Assembly: GCF_022627575.1 (NCBI RefSeq)
Contig: NZ_JADEYQ010000006.1
Coordinates: 147,696-211,695, forward strand
Direction of reading: 5' to 3'
Source: Sphingobacterium rhinopitheci
Lineage (GTDB): Bacteria > Bacteroidota > Bacteroidia > Sphingobacteriales > Sphingobacteriaceae
Length of the DNA stretch: 64,000 nucleotides
Of this stretch, positions 46,469 to 56,000 are shown piece by piece. The position numbers and the translations under genes were made by a program. The notes beneath the pieces are model-generated. The model ran no database searches, was not told where the DNA came from, and saw only the letters and a list, made by a program, of their open reading frames with translations. Position 1 is the stretch's first letter. Every line of letters begins with the position of its first letter.

Positions 46469-47053
46469 ATGGCAAATTTTTTGAATAATATACATAAGTT
46501 ATTTAGGTACATAAAAAATAGGGTGATGATGAACGAACAAGAAAATATTCAAGACGAGAACTTAGCGCAAGACAATGCCCCTCAAGAAGAGCAAGTTGAA
46601 TTATCAAAAGAAGAGCAATTAGAAATTCAATTGGCGGAGTCACATGACAAATACGCACGTTTGGTTGCTGAATTTGATAATTATAAAAAAAGAACTTCTA
46701 AAGAGCGCATGGAGCTAATCCAAAATGCTGGTCAAGGTGTAATCAAGAATTTATTGCCTGTTTTAGATGATTTTGACAGAGCACTAGTTGCGATGACTAG
46801 CGCTCAAGATGTTCAACCTATAAAAGAAGGCGTAGAATTAGTAAATAATAAACTACGTAAATTTCTAGAAAGTGAAGGATTGAAAGAAATGGACGTTATT
46901 GGTCAGCCTTTTGATGCTGATTTTCAAGAAGCAATCACAGCGATCCCTTCTCCAACAGAAGATATGAAAAATAAAGTGATTGATGTAGTGGAAAAAGGTT
47001 ACTATTTAAATGATAAAGTAATCCGTTTTGCTAAAGTGGTGATAGGACAATAA
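46469..47053 (+). CDS. grpE: Nucleotide exchange factor GrpE
   Basis: The 194-residue protein releases ADP from DnaK. The middle is a long coiled coil (EEQVELSKEEQLEIQLAES to KERMELIQNAGQG), followed by LLPVLDDFDRAL, FLESEGLKEMDVIGQPFD and the C-terminal GYYLNDKVIRFAKVVIG beta domain. The first 19 residues (MANFLNNIHKLFRYIKNRV) are more hydrophobic than usual; ATG codons at residues 20 and 21 are possible true starts. dnaJ follows after 10 bases. Confidence 0.95.
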   Translation: MANFLNNIHKLFRYIKNRVMMNEQENIQDENLAQDNAPQEEQVELSKEEQLEIQLAESHDKYARLVAEFDNYKKRTSKERMELIQNAGQGVIKNLLPVLDDFDRALVAMTSAQDVQPIKEGVELVNNKLRKFLESEGLKEMDVIGQPFDADFQEAITAIPSPTEDMKNKVIDVVEKGYYLNDKVIRFAKVVIGQ

Positions 47054-47063
47054 GTAATAAATC

Positions 47064-48218
47064 ATGTCAAAAAGAGATTATTATGACGTATTAGGTGTAT
47101 CTCGTCAAGCAGATGCAGCCGAGATTAAATCCGCTTACCGTAAAGCAGCGATCAAATTTCACCCGGACAAAAATCCCGGAGATACAGTAGCAGAAGAGAA
47201 TTTTAAAGAAGCGGCAGAAGCGTACGAAATATTAAGCAATCCGGAGAAAAAAGCACGTTATGATCAATTTGGTCACAACGCGAATGCTGGTGGCTTCGGT
47301 GGCGGCGGAGGCAGCATGAATATGGATGACATATTCAGCCAATTCGGTGATATATTTGGTGGCGGTGGCAATCCATTTGAAAGTTTCTTTGGTGGCGGCG
47401 GTCGTTCTAGTGGCGGTAGACGTGTACAAAAAGGAACCAACCTACGTATCAAAGTAAAACTTACTTTGGAAGAAATCGCTAAAGGAGTAGAGAAAAAAGT
47501 AAAAGTAAATAAGCAAATTGTATGTCACACATGTGATGGCTCAGGTGCTAAGGACAAATCTTCTTTCCATACTTGTAAAACATGTGGCGGTGCTGGTTCA
47601 GTAAGAAGAGTTACCAATACTATATTGGGACAAATGCAAACTACGAGCACATGTCCTACATGTAATGGCGAGGGTGTGGAGATCACAGCTAAATGTACGA
47701 CATGTAAAGGTGATGGCTTAGAGCGTGGTGAAGAAACAATCTCTATCAATATTCCGGCAGGTGTAAGCGAAGGTATGCAACTATCGATGAGTGGCAAAGG
47801 TAATGCTGCTCCACGCGGTGGAATAGCTGGAGATCTAATCATTCTGATAGAAGAAGTGCCTCATGAAAGCTTAAAAAGAGATGGCTTAAATATCATCTAC
47901 GATCTATATATCAATTTTGCTGACGCAGCATTAGGTACAAGTGTTGAAGTACCTACTATAGATGGTAAAGCAAAAATCAAAATAGATGCAGGTACGCAAG
48001 GAGGAAAAATATTAAGATTAAAAGGTAAAGGTATCCCTGAAGTAAACTCATACCACAAAGGAGACCAATTAATCTATGTTAATATTTGGACCCCTAAAGC
48101 GGTATCTTCAGAAGAACGCGATATTTTAGAAAAACTAAAAGACTCTGCAAACTTTAAACCTCAACCAGGTAAAAGTGAAAAATCATTCTTCGAAAGAATA
48201 AAAGAATACTTCGATTAA
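47064..48218 (+). CDS. dnaJ: Chaperone DnaJ
   Basis: The 384-residue type I Hsp40 has the J domain (1-70) with HPD at 33-35, a Gly/Phe region (about 76-122), four CxxCxGxG zinc repeats ([41 protein letters not shown]) and the C-terminal substrate-binding domains. It passes unfolded clients to DnaK and stimulates its ATPase. Last gene of the grpE-dnaJ operon; a terminator follows within 8 bases. Confidence 0.98.
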   Translation: MSKRDYYDVLGVSRQADAAEIKSAYRKAAIKFHPDKNPGDTVAEENFKEAAEAYEILSNPEKKARYDQFGHNANAGGFGGGGGSMNMDDIFSQFGDIFGGGGNPFESFFGGGGRSSGGRRVQKGTNLRIKVKLTLEEIAKGVEKKVKVNKQIVCHTCDGSGAKDKSSFHTCKTCGGAGSVRRVTNTILGQMQTTSTCPTCNGEGVEITAKCTTCKGDGLERGEETISINIPAGVSEGMQLSMSGKGNAAPRGGIAGDLIILIEEVPHESLKRDGLNIIYDLYINFADAALGTSVEVPTIDGKAKIKIDAGTQGGKILRLKGKGIPEVNSYHKGDQLIYVNIWTPKAVSSEERDILEKLKDSANFKPQPGKSEKSFFERIKEYFD

Positions 48219-48225
48219 TATATTC

Positions 48226-48258
48226 AAAAAAGGCTAATCTAAACGATTAGCCTTTTTT
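48226..48258 (+). terminator. dnaJ terminator
   Basis: Perfect stem AAAAAAGGCTAATC / GATTAGCCTTTTTT, five-base loop, ending in T6. Confidence 0.92.
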
Positions 48259-48395
48259 ATCTCCCCCCTATATAAATAATATTATCATCCGACTAATTAG
48301 CATAAGCTAAAATAAAGTAAATAGTTTCATAATCAACTATTTATAAATAGATGCTATAATAATTAATACAAGATTGGATTGTTAGAAATAATGCC

Positions 48396-48468
48396 TATAA
48401 AAAAGAATAAGCCTGCCCTCGGGCGAGTGCAGACTTATCTATTAACCAATTATAAACTTAAATTATGA
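48396..48468 (-). ncRNA. Candidate small RNA of about 70 nt downstream of nuoD
   Basis: On the minus strand a good promoter (next entry) is followed by about 30 bases of unstructured sequence, then a GC-rich hairpin in otherwise AT-rich DNA (AAGTCTGCACTC-GCCC-GAGGGCAGGCTT, 10 of 12 pairs, at 48409-48436), AUUC and U6. This layout is that of an independently transcribed small RNA with a rho-independent end. No open frame of useful length lies inside. It is distinct from the dnaJ terminator. I cannot assign it to a named RNA family; ends are approximate. Confidence 0.5.
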
Positions 48469-48473
48469 GAATA

Positions 48474-48505
48474 CAAATATAAGCTTAAATGTCTAAACAA
48501 CCAAA
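48474..48505 (-). promoter_or_regulatory. Promoter of the candidate small RNA
   Basis: Minus strand: TTTG (48502-48505), 20-base spacer, TATATTTG (48474-48481). This is one of the best matches in the window to the Bacteroidetes consensus TTTG-n17-23-TAnnTTTG. The nearest downstream feature is the GC-rich hairpin, not a gene. Confidence 0.6.
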
Positions 48506-48547
48506 TAATTAATGCATTTTTATGCTGTTTTTTTTCAAAAAAACTGA

Positions 48548-49741
48548 CTATCTATCAACTTCACCAAGCACGATATCAATAGATCCCAAAATAGCGATTA
48601 AATCCGCTATCAATACGCCTTTACCTAATTCGGGTAAAACAGATAAGTTATTAAAACTTGGCCCTCTAGCCTTTAAACGGCGAGGGATATCACTTTTCTC
48701 TTGTGTTTCAAAATAAAAACCAAGCTCTCCTTTAGGGTTTTCTGCTCTAACATAATAGGATTGTGGTTTCAAATTTACTTTTTTAGGCACCAGTGCACGA
48801 GGGTCAAATTCTGTAGAACGTGCATAATCCGACATTAAGCGATCCACACACTGTTCAATTATTTTCACAGACTCACGTACCTCATCGACGCGTACTTTAT
48901 ACCTATCCCAGCAATCCCCTACCTGCCCCATTATCCCAGAACCTACAGGTATTTCAAAATCTAATTCAGGATATACGGAATAACCATCCACTCTACGCAA
49001 GTCCCATTTTATACCACTTGCACGCAACATGGGTCCTGAGCAGCCGTAGTTGATAGCCACATCTGCGGGAAGAACACCGATATTTGCGGTACGTGCAATA
49101 AATATTTCATTATTGGTCAACAATTCATCTAACTCATCCATCTTACCTTTGAAATACAGTACAAACTCCTTGCAACGTTCTTCAAAACCAACAGGTAAAT
49201 CATAGAATAAACCGCCAACCCAAATATAGTTGTATAACATGCGAGAACCAGAAGCCCATTCCAACATATTCATGATATGCTCACGATCTCTAAAACACCA
49301 TAAAAATGGCGTAAAAGCACCAATATCGATTCCATATGTACCTATAGCTATCAAATGTGAGGCGATTCTATTCAATTCGCATACTAATACACGAATATAC
49401 TCCACACGCTTTGGTATTTTGTCTTCAATACCAAGCATACGTTCTACTCCCATCACAAAAGCATGACTATTGTTCATGGAAGCTAAATAATCTAATCGAT
49501 CGGTAAATGGAATAGTTTTAGCATAATTCATAGATTCTGCATGCTTATCAAAGCATCGATGCAAATAACCTAAATGCGGAATGATATCTTTTACAAGCTC
49601 ACCGTCCGTAATTAATTCTAATCGAAGTACACCGTGTGTAGAAGGATGCTGAGGTCCCATATTAATGACCATCTCCGTAGAACCTACATTTCCGATTTTA
49701 TCGGTATATCGTTGAAAAGCCTCTTTATATTTTGCTTGCAT
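48548..49741 (-). CDS. nuoD: NADH-quinone oxidoreductase subunit D
   Basis: The 397-residue 49-kDa subunit of complex I forms part of the quinone site together with NuoB. Recognisable parts are [16 protein letters not shown] at the N-terminus, [39 protein letters not shown] and the C-terminal [17 protein letters not shown]. Length matches NuoD. It follows nuoC after six bases, but no other complex I gene is near. The candidate small RNA lies just downstream. Confidence 0.97.
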   Translation of the reverse strand: MQAKYKEAFQRYTDKIGNVGSTEMVINMGPQHPSTHGVLRLELITDGELVKDIIPHLGYLHRCFDKHAESMNYAKTIPFTDRLDYLASMNNSHAFVMGVERMLGIEDKIPKRVEYIRVLVCELNRIASHLIAIGTYGIDIGAFTPFLWCFRDREHIMNMLEWASGSRMLYNYIWVGGLFYDLPVGFEERCKEFVLYFKGKMDELDELLTNNEIFIARTANIGVLPADVAINYGCSGPMLRASGIKWDLRRVDGYSVYPELDFEIPVGSGIMGQVGDCWDRYKVRVDEVRESVKIIEQCVDRLMSDYARSTEFDPRALVPKKVNLKPQSYYVRAENPKGELGFYFETQEKSDIPRRLKARGPSFNNLSVLPELGKGVLIADLIAILGSIDIVLGEVDR

Positions 49742-49747
49742 CTGTCC

Positions 49748-50239
49748 TTAACTTTTTAATGCTATGCCATGATAACTTTCTGCTTCCTCATAATCTTTAC
49801 GCAATGGATAGCCTTCCCAATCATCCGGTAGTAAAATACGTCTCAAATCTGGATGACCATTAAAATAAATCCCCATCAGATCAAAAGCTTCTCTTTCATG
49901 CCAATCTGCGGTACGCCAAACTGGACTTACTGAATCTAGCTCAGGCAATTGATTTAGCTCTCTATTATTCTCCAACACTACTTTTAAGGTCAATTGTGTT
50001 TGAAAAGGAATAGAGGAAAGATTATAAACTAATGCAAATAAATTTTCCGGATAATAATCCACAGCAGTTATATTAGCTAAAAAATCATAATAATATTCTT
50101 TATGATCTCTTAACCAAAAACATAAAGGTTTCAAAATATCTGCTTTCACCTGTAAAGTAGGTTGCAGCCCCGTAGAAATTATTTCAACAGCATCTGCACC
50201 AAACTCACTATTTATACGCTCTTTAAGCTGTTCTATCAT
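49748..50239 (-). CDS. nuoC: NADH-quinone oxidoreductase subunit C
   Basis: The 163-residue 30-kDa subunit lies in the peripheral arm of complex I. The family signature [29 protein letters not shown] (segments [12 protein letters not shown] and [20 protein letters not shown]) is intact. Its start overlaps the pdxH stop by four bases (ATGA), and nuoD follows after six bases, so the three genes form one operon. Confidence 0.96.
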   Translation of the reverse strand: MIEQLKERINSEFGADAVEIISTGLQPTLQVKADILKPLCFWLRDHKEYYYDFLANITAVDYYPENLFALVYNLSSIPFQTQLTLKVVLENNRELNQLPELDSVSPVWRTADWHEREAFDLMGIYFNGHPDLRRILLPDDWEGYPLRKDYEEAESYHGIALKS

Positions 50240-50889
50240 GGGGCTAATCTATTTAATATCCACTGACCATCTACTTTATCATATTGAATCCTATCATGCA
50301 GTCTAGAGCTTCTTCCCTGCCAAAATTCAAACTTAATAGGGCGCAATAAAAATCCTCCCCAATGATCTGGCCTAGGCAATATCACCTTATCCTTAAACTC
50401 ATCTTCAAAATAAGCGACACGCTGTTCTAAAAATTCACGATTAGGAATAATTTGCGATTGTGGTGAAGCCCATGCACCTATTTGAGAACCTTTAGGTCTA
50501 GATTGGAAATATTCCGTTGAATCATCTTCATTCAAACGTTCAGAATGTGCCTCGATACGTACTTGACGTTGTAATTCAGGCCAGAAGAAAAGAATAGAAA
50601 CCTTAGGATTTCTTAGTATATCTATACTTTTTTGACTTTCGTAATTTGTAAAAAAACTTATGCCATTGTCCTTAATATCCTTCATTAATACAACACGTGA
50701 AGAAGGAAAACCGTCTTCTGATATAGTAGATAATACCATAGCATTAGGCTCTACTACTTCGGCATTTAAAGCTTGGTCAAACCAATTTTTAAACTGTACA
50801 AAAGGATTAACATCTACATCATACTCTGAAAGAGCACCTTTTGTATAATCCTCACGAATTGCAGCGATACTTTTATGTTCTATTGCCAT
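50236..50889 (-). CDS. pdxH: Pyridoxamine 5'-phosphate oxidase
   Basis: The 217-residue FMN enzyme oxidises pyridoxamine or pyridoxine 5'-phosphate to pyridoxal 5'-phosphate with oxygen. Characteristic segments are [63 protein letters not shown] and the C-terminal [14 protein letters not shown] signature with the FMN/PLP-binding residues. It heads the operon with nuoC-nuoD. Confidence 0.97.
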   Translation of the reverse strand: MAIEHKSIAAIREDYTKGALSEYDVDVNPFVQFKNWFDQALNAEVVEPNAMVLSTISEDGFPSSRVVLMKDIKDNGISFFTNYESQKSIDILRNPKVSILFFWPELQRQVRIEAHSERLNEDDSTEYFQSRPKGSQIGAWASPQSQIIPNREFLEQRVAYFEDEFKDKVILPRPDHWGGFLLRPIKFEFWQGRSSRLHDRIQYDKVDGQWILNRLAP

Positions 50890-50908
50890 AAACTAGTGTT
50901 TTACTAGA

Positions 50909-50916
50909 CAAATTTA
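50909..50916 (-). promoter_or_regulatory. Candidate -7 element of pdxH-nuoC-nuoD
   Basis: TAAATTTG on the minus strand fits TAnnTTTG, 19 bases upstream of the pdxH start. Confidence 0.45.
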
Positions 50917-51020
50917 CTAAAACAAGTACAAAACCCTGCTATATCACCTACTTTTTAAATTATTTATTTTACTTGTATTCTCATTTTTTGTACATTGTAA
51001 CTAACACAGTGTATTTAAAT

Positions 51021-51584
51021 ATGTTTAATAAAAATAAACCTATTCAGGGAAGCTTGTTATTAGCGGAACCTTTTATGTTGGACAAGACATTTGAGCGTTC
51101 AGTAGTGTTTTTATGTGACCATAATAGTGACGGGACATTTGGATTTATCCTGAATAACCGCACCATCCTGAATTTAGCAGATATTATAAGTAATATGGAC
51201 AATATAGATTTTCCTATTTTTATGGGAGGTCCAGTGGAGCCTACAAACCTATTCTATATTCATAGGGCTTATGACAAGATGCAGAGTGGTGAGCTGATCA
51301 CAAAAGATGTATACCTCGGCGGAGATTTTAAGCAACTACTATTCCTTATTCAAGAAAAGTTAATTACCACCGATGAAGTAAAAATATTTATAGGATATTG
51401 TGGATGGTCTGAGAATCAATTAATGGAGGAAATCAATCAAAACTCGTGGGCCGTTCATCCTTCTTTTGATACATCATTATTGTTTATTGATGATGGGGAA
51501 AATTTATGGAAACAAGCTTTGATTGATCTGGGACCAAAATTCGCACATATAGCGAACTTCCCTAAAAGTCCAAATTTAAATTGA
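51021..51584 (+). CDS. YqgE/AlgH family protein
   Basis: The start is set at ATG 51021 (187 residues) because the family motif begins soon after: GSLLLAEPFMLDKTFERSVV. Further conserved parts are GFILNNRT, FMGGPVEP, VYLGGDF and FIGYCGWSENQLMEEI. The protein is a small cytoplasmic alpha/beta protein of unknown function, named for similarity to AlgH, a supposed alginate regulator. Its end overlaps the converging exonuclease-like gene by nine bases, an unusual tail-to-tail overlap. Confidence 0.92.
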   Translation: MFNKNKPIQGSLLLAEPFMLDKTFERSVVFLCDHNSDGTFGFILNNRTILNLADIISNMDNIDFPIFMGGPVEPTNLFYIHRAYDKMQSGELITKDVYLGGDFKQLLFLIQEKLITTDEVKIFIGYCGWSENQLMEEINQNSWAVHPSFDTSLLFIDDGENLWKQALIDLGPKFAHIANFPKSPNLN

Positions 51585-52541
51585 GACTTCGATTTTCTCT
51601 TTAATATTTCGCACCAACAAGCGTTCGCCAAAATATTCCTTCAAATGTGAGCCCTCACCATGCACAGTCCACACTTGCTTTGGTTTTACTTTTTCGATAT
51701 AATATAGCAGGTCATTCCAATCAATATGATCAGAAATATACAAAGTCATATCATTATACTGTTGTAACCTTTTCCAACCTGAAGCAAATACACGTACCAC
51801 ATTTTTTGCTCTAAAATAATTATGAAAAGTCATCGGAGGAACAAGATATATTTTATTTTCTCCATCCTTTAACGCCTTCCTATTATATACTTCATAGTTT
51901 AATTTGACAAAACCATTTTCATTATATATACGATGTATTGGTGTTATATTGTGGTGTGTATATACTACTTTATCAGGACAATATTCATTCACCATCTGTG
52001 TAATACGCTGTGCCTTACCTAATGAATAACATCCAAGCATGATATTCAAGGAGGTGGTATTTAATTTCTTTATCTCTTGAATAGGATCAGGATGAATAAT
52101 AGAAGGATCAGCAAATGTAGTTTCGGTGATTAGTACATCAGCTTCTACAAATGCTATTGGCTCGCAGGTAACATCCGTCTGCAATTTATAATCTCCAGTA
52201 TACAAATACCTAACACCATCATATTCCAATAAAATCTGAGCAGATCCCAATATATGTCCTGCAGGGATAAAAGTAATTTTAACATTATTCAACTCAAAGG
52301 ACTCACTATAATCTTTGATATGATATGTTTTTTCCTTTTGTTTAGTAAACCTAAATTTCATAAACGTAGCCGTTCCGTTGGTACAATAGATATCATTATG
52401 ACCGGGCACAGCATGATCCCCATGGGCATGGGATACAACAGCAGTTTTAACTGGGTATTTTGGGTCAATATGAAAATCCCCATATGAACAATAAAAACCC
52501 AACTTTGTCTCCACTAAAAAATCAGAATATATTTCTGGCAT
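51576..52541 (-). CDS. MBL-fold exonuclease-like protein (ligase-associated type)
   Basis: The 321-residue metallo-beta-lactamase-fold protein has the metal motif SHAHGDH (about 36-42), the second set in AGHILGSAQIL, LYTGDYK, and a late His in WTVHGEGSH. The body resembles the 'ligase-associated DNA exonuclease' / mRNA 3'-end processing factor-like group of beta-CASP relatives. Members process DNA or RNA ends. No LigD or LigB ligase gene is next to it. It begins one base within the coaE stop (TAATG), so they are translationally coupled. Confidence 0.82.
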   Translation of the reverse strand: MPEIYSDFLVETKLGFYCSYGDFHIDPKYPVKTAVVSHAHGDHAVPGHNDIYCTNGTATFMKFRFTKQKEKTYHIKDYSESFELNNVKITFIPAGHILGSAQILLEYDGVRYLYTGDYKLQTDVTCEPIAFVEADVLITETTFADPSIIHPDPIQEIKKLNTTSLNIMLGCYSLGKAQRITQMVNEYCPDKVVYTHHNITPIHRIYNENGFVKLNYEVYNRKALKDGENKIYLVPPMTFHNYFRAKNVVRVFASGWKRLQQYNDMTLYISDHIDWNDLLYYIEKVKPKQVWTVHGEGSHLKEYFGERLLVRNIKEKIEVSI

Positions 52542-53128
52542 TATTTCTTTATTATCGTTCTATTTATTAATTCTATTTGAGGCAACAAAGGAGAGATTTC
52601 ATCATTTACGATTACAAAATCTGCCATCCTTATTTTTTCTTCCTCAGGCATCTGACTATTCATTCGGTGCAGCACCTCCTCTCTCGTCACAGCATCTCTT
52701 TCCATCACTCTATTAATTCGTAATTCTAATGGCGCTGTCACAACGATGGTATAATCTAAGGAGGTATAGGATTTACTTTCAAATAACAGAGCTGCTTCTT
52801 TAAGACTATAAACAGCCGTCTGCTTGTCTGCCCAATCCTTAGCAGTTTGTATCACTACAGGATGCACAATATTATTAAGAATTGCTAATTGTTCCTGATT
52901 ATTAAAAACTTTGGATGCTAACAATTTTCTATTTAGGGAGCCGTCTTCAAAATAAGTATCCATACCAAATGCCTGTTGTATAGCTTGACGTATGGTATTA
53001 CTTTCAGACATTATTGATTTTGCTTCCTTATCTGCATCATAAAAGGGAATACCCATTGTTTTGAATACCTTAGCTACAAAGCTTTTTCCCGTACCAATTC
53101 CTCCTGTAATACCTACTTTCTTAGACAT
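52541..53128 (-). CDS. coaE: Dephospho-CoA kinase
   Basis: The 195-residue P-loop kinase carries out the last step of coenzyme A synthesis. Present are the Walker A GGIGTGKSF (residues ~9-17), the substrate-binding DADKEAKSIM, and the VVTAPLELRINRVMERD lid region. It lies seven bases after the YbbR-like gene, a pairing that is common in Bacteroidetes. Confidence 0.95.
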   Translation of the reverse strand: MSKKVGITGGIGTGKSFVAKVFKTMGIPFYDADKEAKSIMSESNTIRQAIQQAFGMDTYFEDGSLNRKLLASKVFNNQEQLAILNNIVHPVVIQTAKDWADKQTAVYSLKEAALLFESKSYTSLDYTIVVTAPLELRINRVMERDAVTREEVLHRMNSQMPEEEKIRMADFVIVNDEISPLLPQIELINRTIIKK

Positions 53129-53135
53129 ACTTTAA

Positions 53136-54083
53136 CTATTTACGAACGAAAAAATCTATATTTTGGGGTTCAACTTTTACTATTTTCACAAAATCTGGCA
53201 CCTTAGTTACTATAACAGGTAAACTCTTGGTGTTATTCTTTTCCCAGCCTTCCATATCTACAACAACTTCAAAATCACTGGCCGAAAATTTAGCATAATC
53301 TTTCAGTGAAATCATGGCTGTAAGTACAGCCTTCGTAGGAACAATCCGAACAGAAGTATATCTATTTGCATTTTCAATCTTTATCGGAACTTCTATAATC
53401 TTCTCTGTCACCTCACCTACGGGAATTACAACCTCTGTAAAAGTTGGATAAATAGTGATATTCGTTCTTTGCTTTTTATTGATATTGGCAATAGTACGTA
53501 TATCTGTATGTACATTTTTTCCTGTTATAGAATCTGTTTCCAAATATTCAATATTAGCGATATCTTCTAATGGCCCCGTAATCGTTATATGTGAAGGGTT
53601 TGTGCGCGTTTCTCCGATAATATCATATTGTTTTTTGAAGCTTAGTGCTGTTGGAACCCGAACAGGGATTTTGCGCTGGGTTTGTTTAGAAAAGTCGAAA
53701 TATAGTGTATCCGGAGAAACAGTCAGCACCTGCTTATCTGACGGAAATTGTCTATTGATGAATCCTATTTGGTTGGAGAAAACGATGAAATTTCTAGAAC
53801 TAAGGCTACTTAAATCTACTTGGATATTAGCCGTATCAGGATTCAATCGAGACAATAAAACATCCCAGCCACTCATTTTCACTTTTATACTAACGGTATC
53901 AGATTGTAGGGAGTGAAAAGCTCTTTTTTCGGGAATATTAACAAATTCAATACCTGCCCTCACCGTAAAGGTATATTTATTAGATATAGCAATCAAAAGC
54001 CAAGCTAAAAATGAAATAATAATACACCTCAAGAAAATAGTAATTTTCCGACGTTGTATTTTATTTAATTTTCGCTGCCCCAT
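53136..54083 (-). CDS. YbbR-like domain protein
   Basis: Start chosen at ATG 54083 (315 residues); a GTG two codons earlier is possible. It has a basic N-terminus, one TM segment (about residues 18-38, FLRCIIISFLAWLLIAISN) and an extracytoplasmic region of YbbR-like beta modules (SVVPEKRAF-type strands such as VSIKVKMSGWDVLLSRL and ITITGPLEDIANIEYLETD). In Firmicutes the YbbR protein CdaR regulates a c-di-AMP cyclase; no such cyclase gene is adjacent here. Transcribed with coaE. Confidence 0.88.
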   Translation of the reverse strand: MGQRKLNKIQRRKITIFLRCIIISFLAWLLIAISNKYTFTVRAGIEFVNIPEKRAFHSLQSDTVSIKVKMSGWDVLLSRLNPDTANIQVDLSSLSSRNFIVFSNQIGFINRQFPSDKQVLTVSPDTLYFDFSKQTQRKIPVRVPTALSFKKQYDIIGETRTNPSHITITGPLEDIANIEYLETDSITGKNVHTDIRTIANINKKQRTNITIYPTFTEVVIPVGEVTEKIIEVPIKIENANRYTSVRIVPTKAVLTAMISLKDYAKFSASDFEVVVDMEGWEKNNTKSLPVIVTKVPDFVKIVKVEPQNIDFFVRK

Positions 54084-54141
54084 TGACACAAAGATAATGA
54101 AATCTCTTGATTAGCATTCTCTAAAAAATATTTAAGCATAT

Positions 54142-54175
54142 AAAAAAACCGCCTATAACAATATGCTATAGACGG
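54142..54175 (-). terminator. Terminator of nusB - DUF1573 - yajC
   Basis: Minus-strand stem CCGTCTATA / TATAGGCGG (one G-U pair) followed by U7. Confidence 0.8.
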
Positions 54176-54196
54176 CCTTTTAAATATCTTATTTAA

Positions 54197-54511
54197 TTAT
54201 TTAGCTTCTGCATTAGCAGCTTTTGAAGCATCTAAAGCAATAGCTGATTTATCAAATTTCATACGAACACCAGAACCTACGTCAACTAAGAAAGTAGTAT
54301 CTCCTACTTCTACGATGCGACCGTGAATACCAGCTGTAGTTACAACTTTAGAATTAACATTTAATTCTTCGATATATTTCTTGTGATCTTTTTGTTTTTT
54401 CATCTGAGGTCTAATCATGAAGAAATAAAATACTACGATAATCAATACCATAGGTAAAAAACTCATCAAATTACTTCCTCCTGCTGCCTGCAATAAAATT
54501 GTTGCTATCAT
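54197..54511 (-). CDS. yajC: Preprotein translocase subunit YajC
   Basis: The 104-residue protein has a single TM segment (about 15-34, MVLIIVVFYFFMIRPQ), the conserved FMIRPQMKKQKDH continuation, and a small beta domain with TTAGIHGRIVEVGDTTFLVDVG. YajC is an accessory part of the SecDF holotranslocon. It is third in the nusB - DUF1573 - yajC run, 22 bases after the DUF1573 gene. Confidence 0.96.
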   Translation of the reverse strand: MIATILLQAAGGSNLMSFLPMVLIIVVFYFFMIRPQMKKQKDHKKYIEELNVNSKVVTTAGIHGRIVEVGDTTFLVDVGSGVRMKFDKSAIALDASKAANAEAK

Positions 54512-54533
54512 ATTTATATTCTAATTATTGATT

Positions 54534-54977
54534 TTACTTTTCAACGGTACCTTTAATCTCTACAGTGGTTACATTATTAGCTGCATTAGAGCTTACTGTA
54601 ACAATCTTCTGTTGATTTCCGACCTGCCCTTGACTATTAAATGAAACTTTTATTTCACCTTCTTTACCCGGTAATATTGGATCTCTGGTATAATCTGGCG
54701 TTGTACAACCACATGATGCTGCTACCTGTGCAATTATAACTGGCGCAGTCCCTGTATTTTTAAATTTAAATACGTGGTCCACGACTTTACCTTCTTTTAC
54801 GGTACCAAAGTCATATTTAGCATCTGCAAATTCGATGACACCAGTTGCTACATTTTCCGTTACAGAATCTACAGCACTCACTTGTGTAGAATCCGCCGAA
54901 GAAGAAGAGCTACTTTGATTATTACATGCGGTCATTAAACCTAGTAATAAAGCAGGAAATAAAAATTTATTAATCAT
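54534..54977 (-). CDS. DUF1573 domain lipoprotein
   Basis: The 147-residue product has a signal peptide and lipobox (LMTAC), a Ser-rich linker (SSSSSSADS), then one DUF1573 (ASH/Ig-like) domain: AKYDFGTVKEGKVVDHVFKF, NTGTAPVIIAQVAASCGCTTP and the GKEGEIKVSFN strand. The CGC motif is conserved in the family. Function is unknown; it may be a structural periplasmic module. It lies between nusB and yajC. Confidence 0.92.
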   Translation of the reverse strand: MINKFLFPALLLGLMTACNNQSSSSSSADSTQVSAVDSVTENVATGVIEFADAKYDFGTVKEGKVVDHVFKFKNTGTAPVIIAQVAASCGCTTPDYTRDPILPGKEGEIKVSFNSQGQVGNQQKIVTVSSNAANNVTTVEIKGTVEK

Positions 54978-54982
54978 ATTTT

Positions 54983-55930
54983 TTAATCTTTTAATCCTCT
55001 ACCCGCCTTACGAATACGACCTTCTTTCGTAAGATCAGCTAAAATTTTGTCTAATATACCATTTATAAATGTATTACTTTTCAATGTACTAAAAGTTTTA
55101 GACAATTCAATATATTCATTGATGGTAACTTTAACAGGTATCGAAGGAAAGTTTATCAATTCACTTATCGCCATACGCATCAACAAGATATCCATTAAAG
55201 CAATACGATCAGCTTCCCAATTTTTTGTTTTTGCAGCTATCAATTCATGATATTCATCCGAATATTTAATTGATGTCTTCAACAAATCAGCGACAAAATC
55301 TTCATCTTCACTCCAATTAGGCGTTAATTCAGCCAGCTTATTGGCACTAGGATTCTCTGAGCTAAAATTTTTGAATGTTTTGGCAATCATAGCTTGTAAC
55401 ACTTCTTTATCTACCGTCCAGTTGATAAATTTCTCTTCAAAAACTTGTTCAATATCTACCGATTTCAAGATAATCTTTTTAAAGATATATTTTACAATAT
55501 CTTTCTCCGCATTAATGCTACGATCTTCTAATTCTAAATATTGTAGATATGCTTCAGAATCTTTCAATTGTGCAAAAATAGAACGTACAATCTCTGGATC
55601 AAACTCCCAAGAAACATTGTATTTTTTCACCAACTCTAGATAAGTTCTATTTTGACGTAAAGACTCAATGAACGCATTGGTATTCAATTTGGTCGTTAGC
55701 AATTTATCTTTCGCTGTTGGTAAAAATTTTGCTGCGCGGCTTTCGGCATCCAACACAACATATTCAGCTACTTCATCCAATAGATTAAGTGTCCAAATAT
55801 ACATTTCATTGACTTCTTCAACATTTTTGAATAATGCTTTTTCGAAATCTTTAATTTGTTTATCTTCCGATAAACTGTACGCATAAAGCGTTTGTAATAC
55901 CTTAACTCTAAGGTGTCTTCTGTTTAACAT
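54983..55930 (-). CDS. nusB: Transcription antitermination protein NusB (extended form)
   Basis: The 315-residue protein is about twice the E. coli length. An N-terminal MLNRRHLRVKVLQTLYAYSL resembles the NusB start, a long helical insertion follows (residues ~40-190), and the C-terminal half carries the usual NusB core (WEADRIALMDILLMRMAISEL, INEYIELSKTFSTLKSNTFINGILD in segments). NusB with NusE binds boxA RNA and prevents premature termination on rRNA operons. This extended form is common in Bacteroidetes. First gene of the run ending in yajC. Confidence 0.92.
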   Translation of the reverse strand: MLNRRHLRVKVLQTLYAYSLSEDKQIKDFEKALFKNVEEVNEMYIWTLNLLDEVAEYVVLDAESRAAKFLPTAKDKLLTTKLNTNAFIESLRQNRTYLELVKKYNVSWEFDPEIVRSIFAQLKDSEAYLQYLELEDRSINAEKDIVKYIFKKIILKSVDIEQVFEEKFINWTVDKEVLQAMIAKTFKNFSSENPSANKLAELTPNWSEDEDFVADLLKTSIKYSDEYHELIAAKTKNWEADRIALMDILLMRMAISELINFPSIPVKVTINEYIELSKTFSTLKSNTFINGILDKILADLTKEGRIRKAGRGLKD

Positions 55931-55967
55931 AGTTGTATAAGAACGATTTTATTATAAGAACGATTTT

Positions 55968-56000
55968 AATTGAGAAAATACTACCGTTATTTTCTCAATT
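55968..56000 (-). terminator. Hairpin at the end of the leucine dehydrogenase-like gene
   Basis: Perfect stem AATTGAGAAAATA / TATTTTCTCAATT with a seven-base loop overlapping the stop codon (55987-55989). It is AT-rich with a weak U run, so a modest terminator. A 15-base direct repeat (ATAAGAACGATTTTA) follows toward nusB. Confidence 0.6.

Noticed and set aside
48409..48436. GC-rich hairpin as a second dnaJ terminator
   Set aside because: dnaJ already has a perfect hairpin with T6 at 48226-48258, and the U run of this hairpin lies on the minus strand only.
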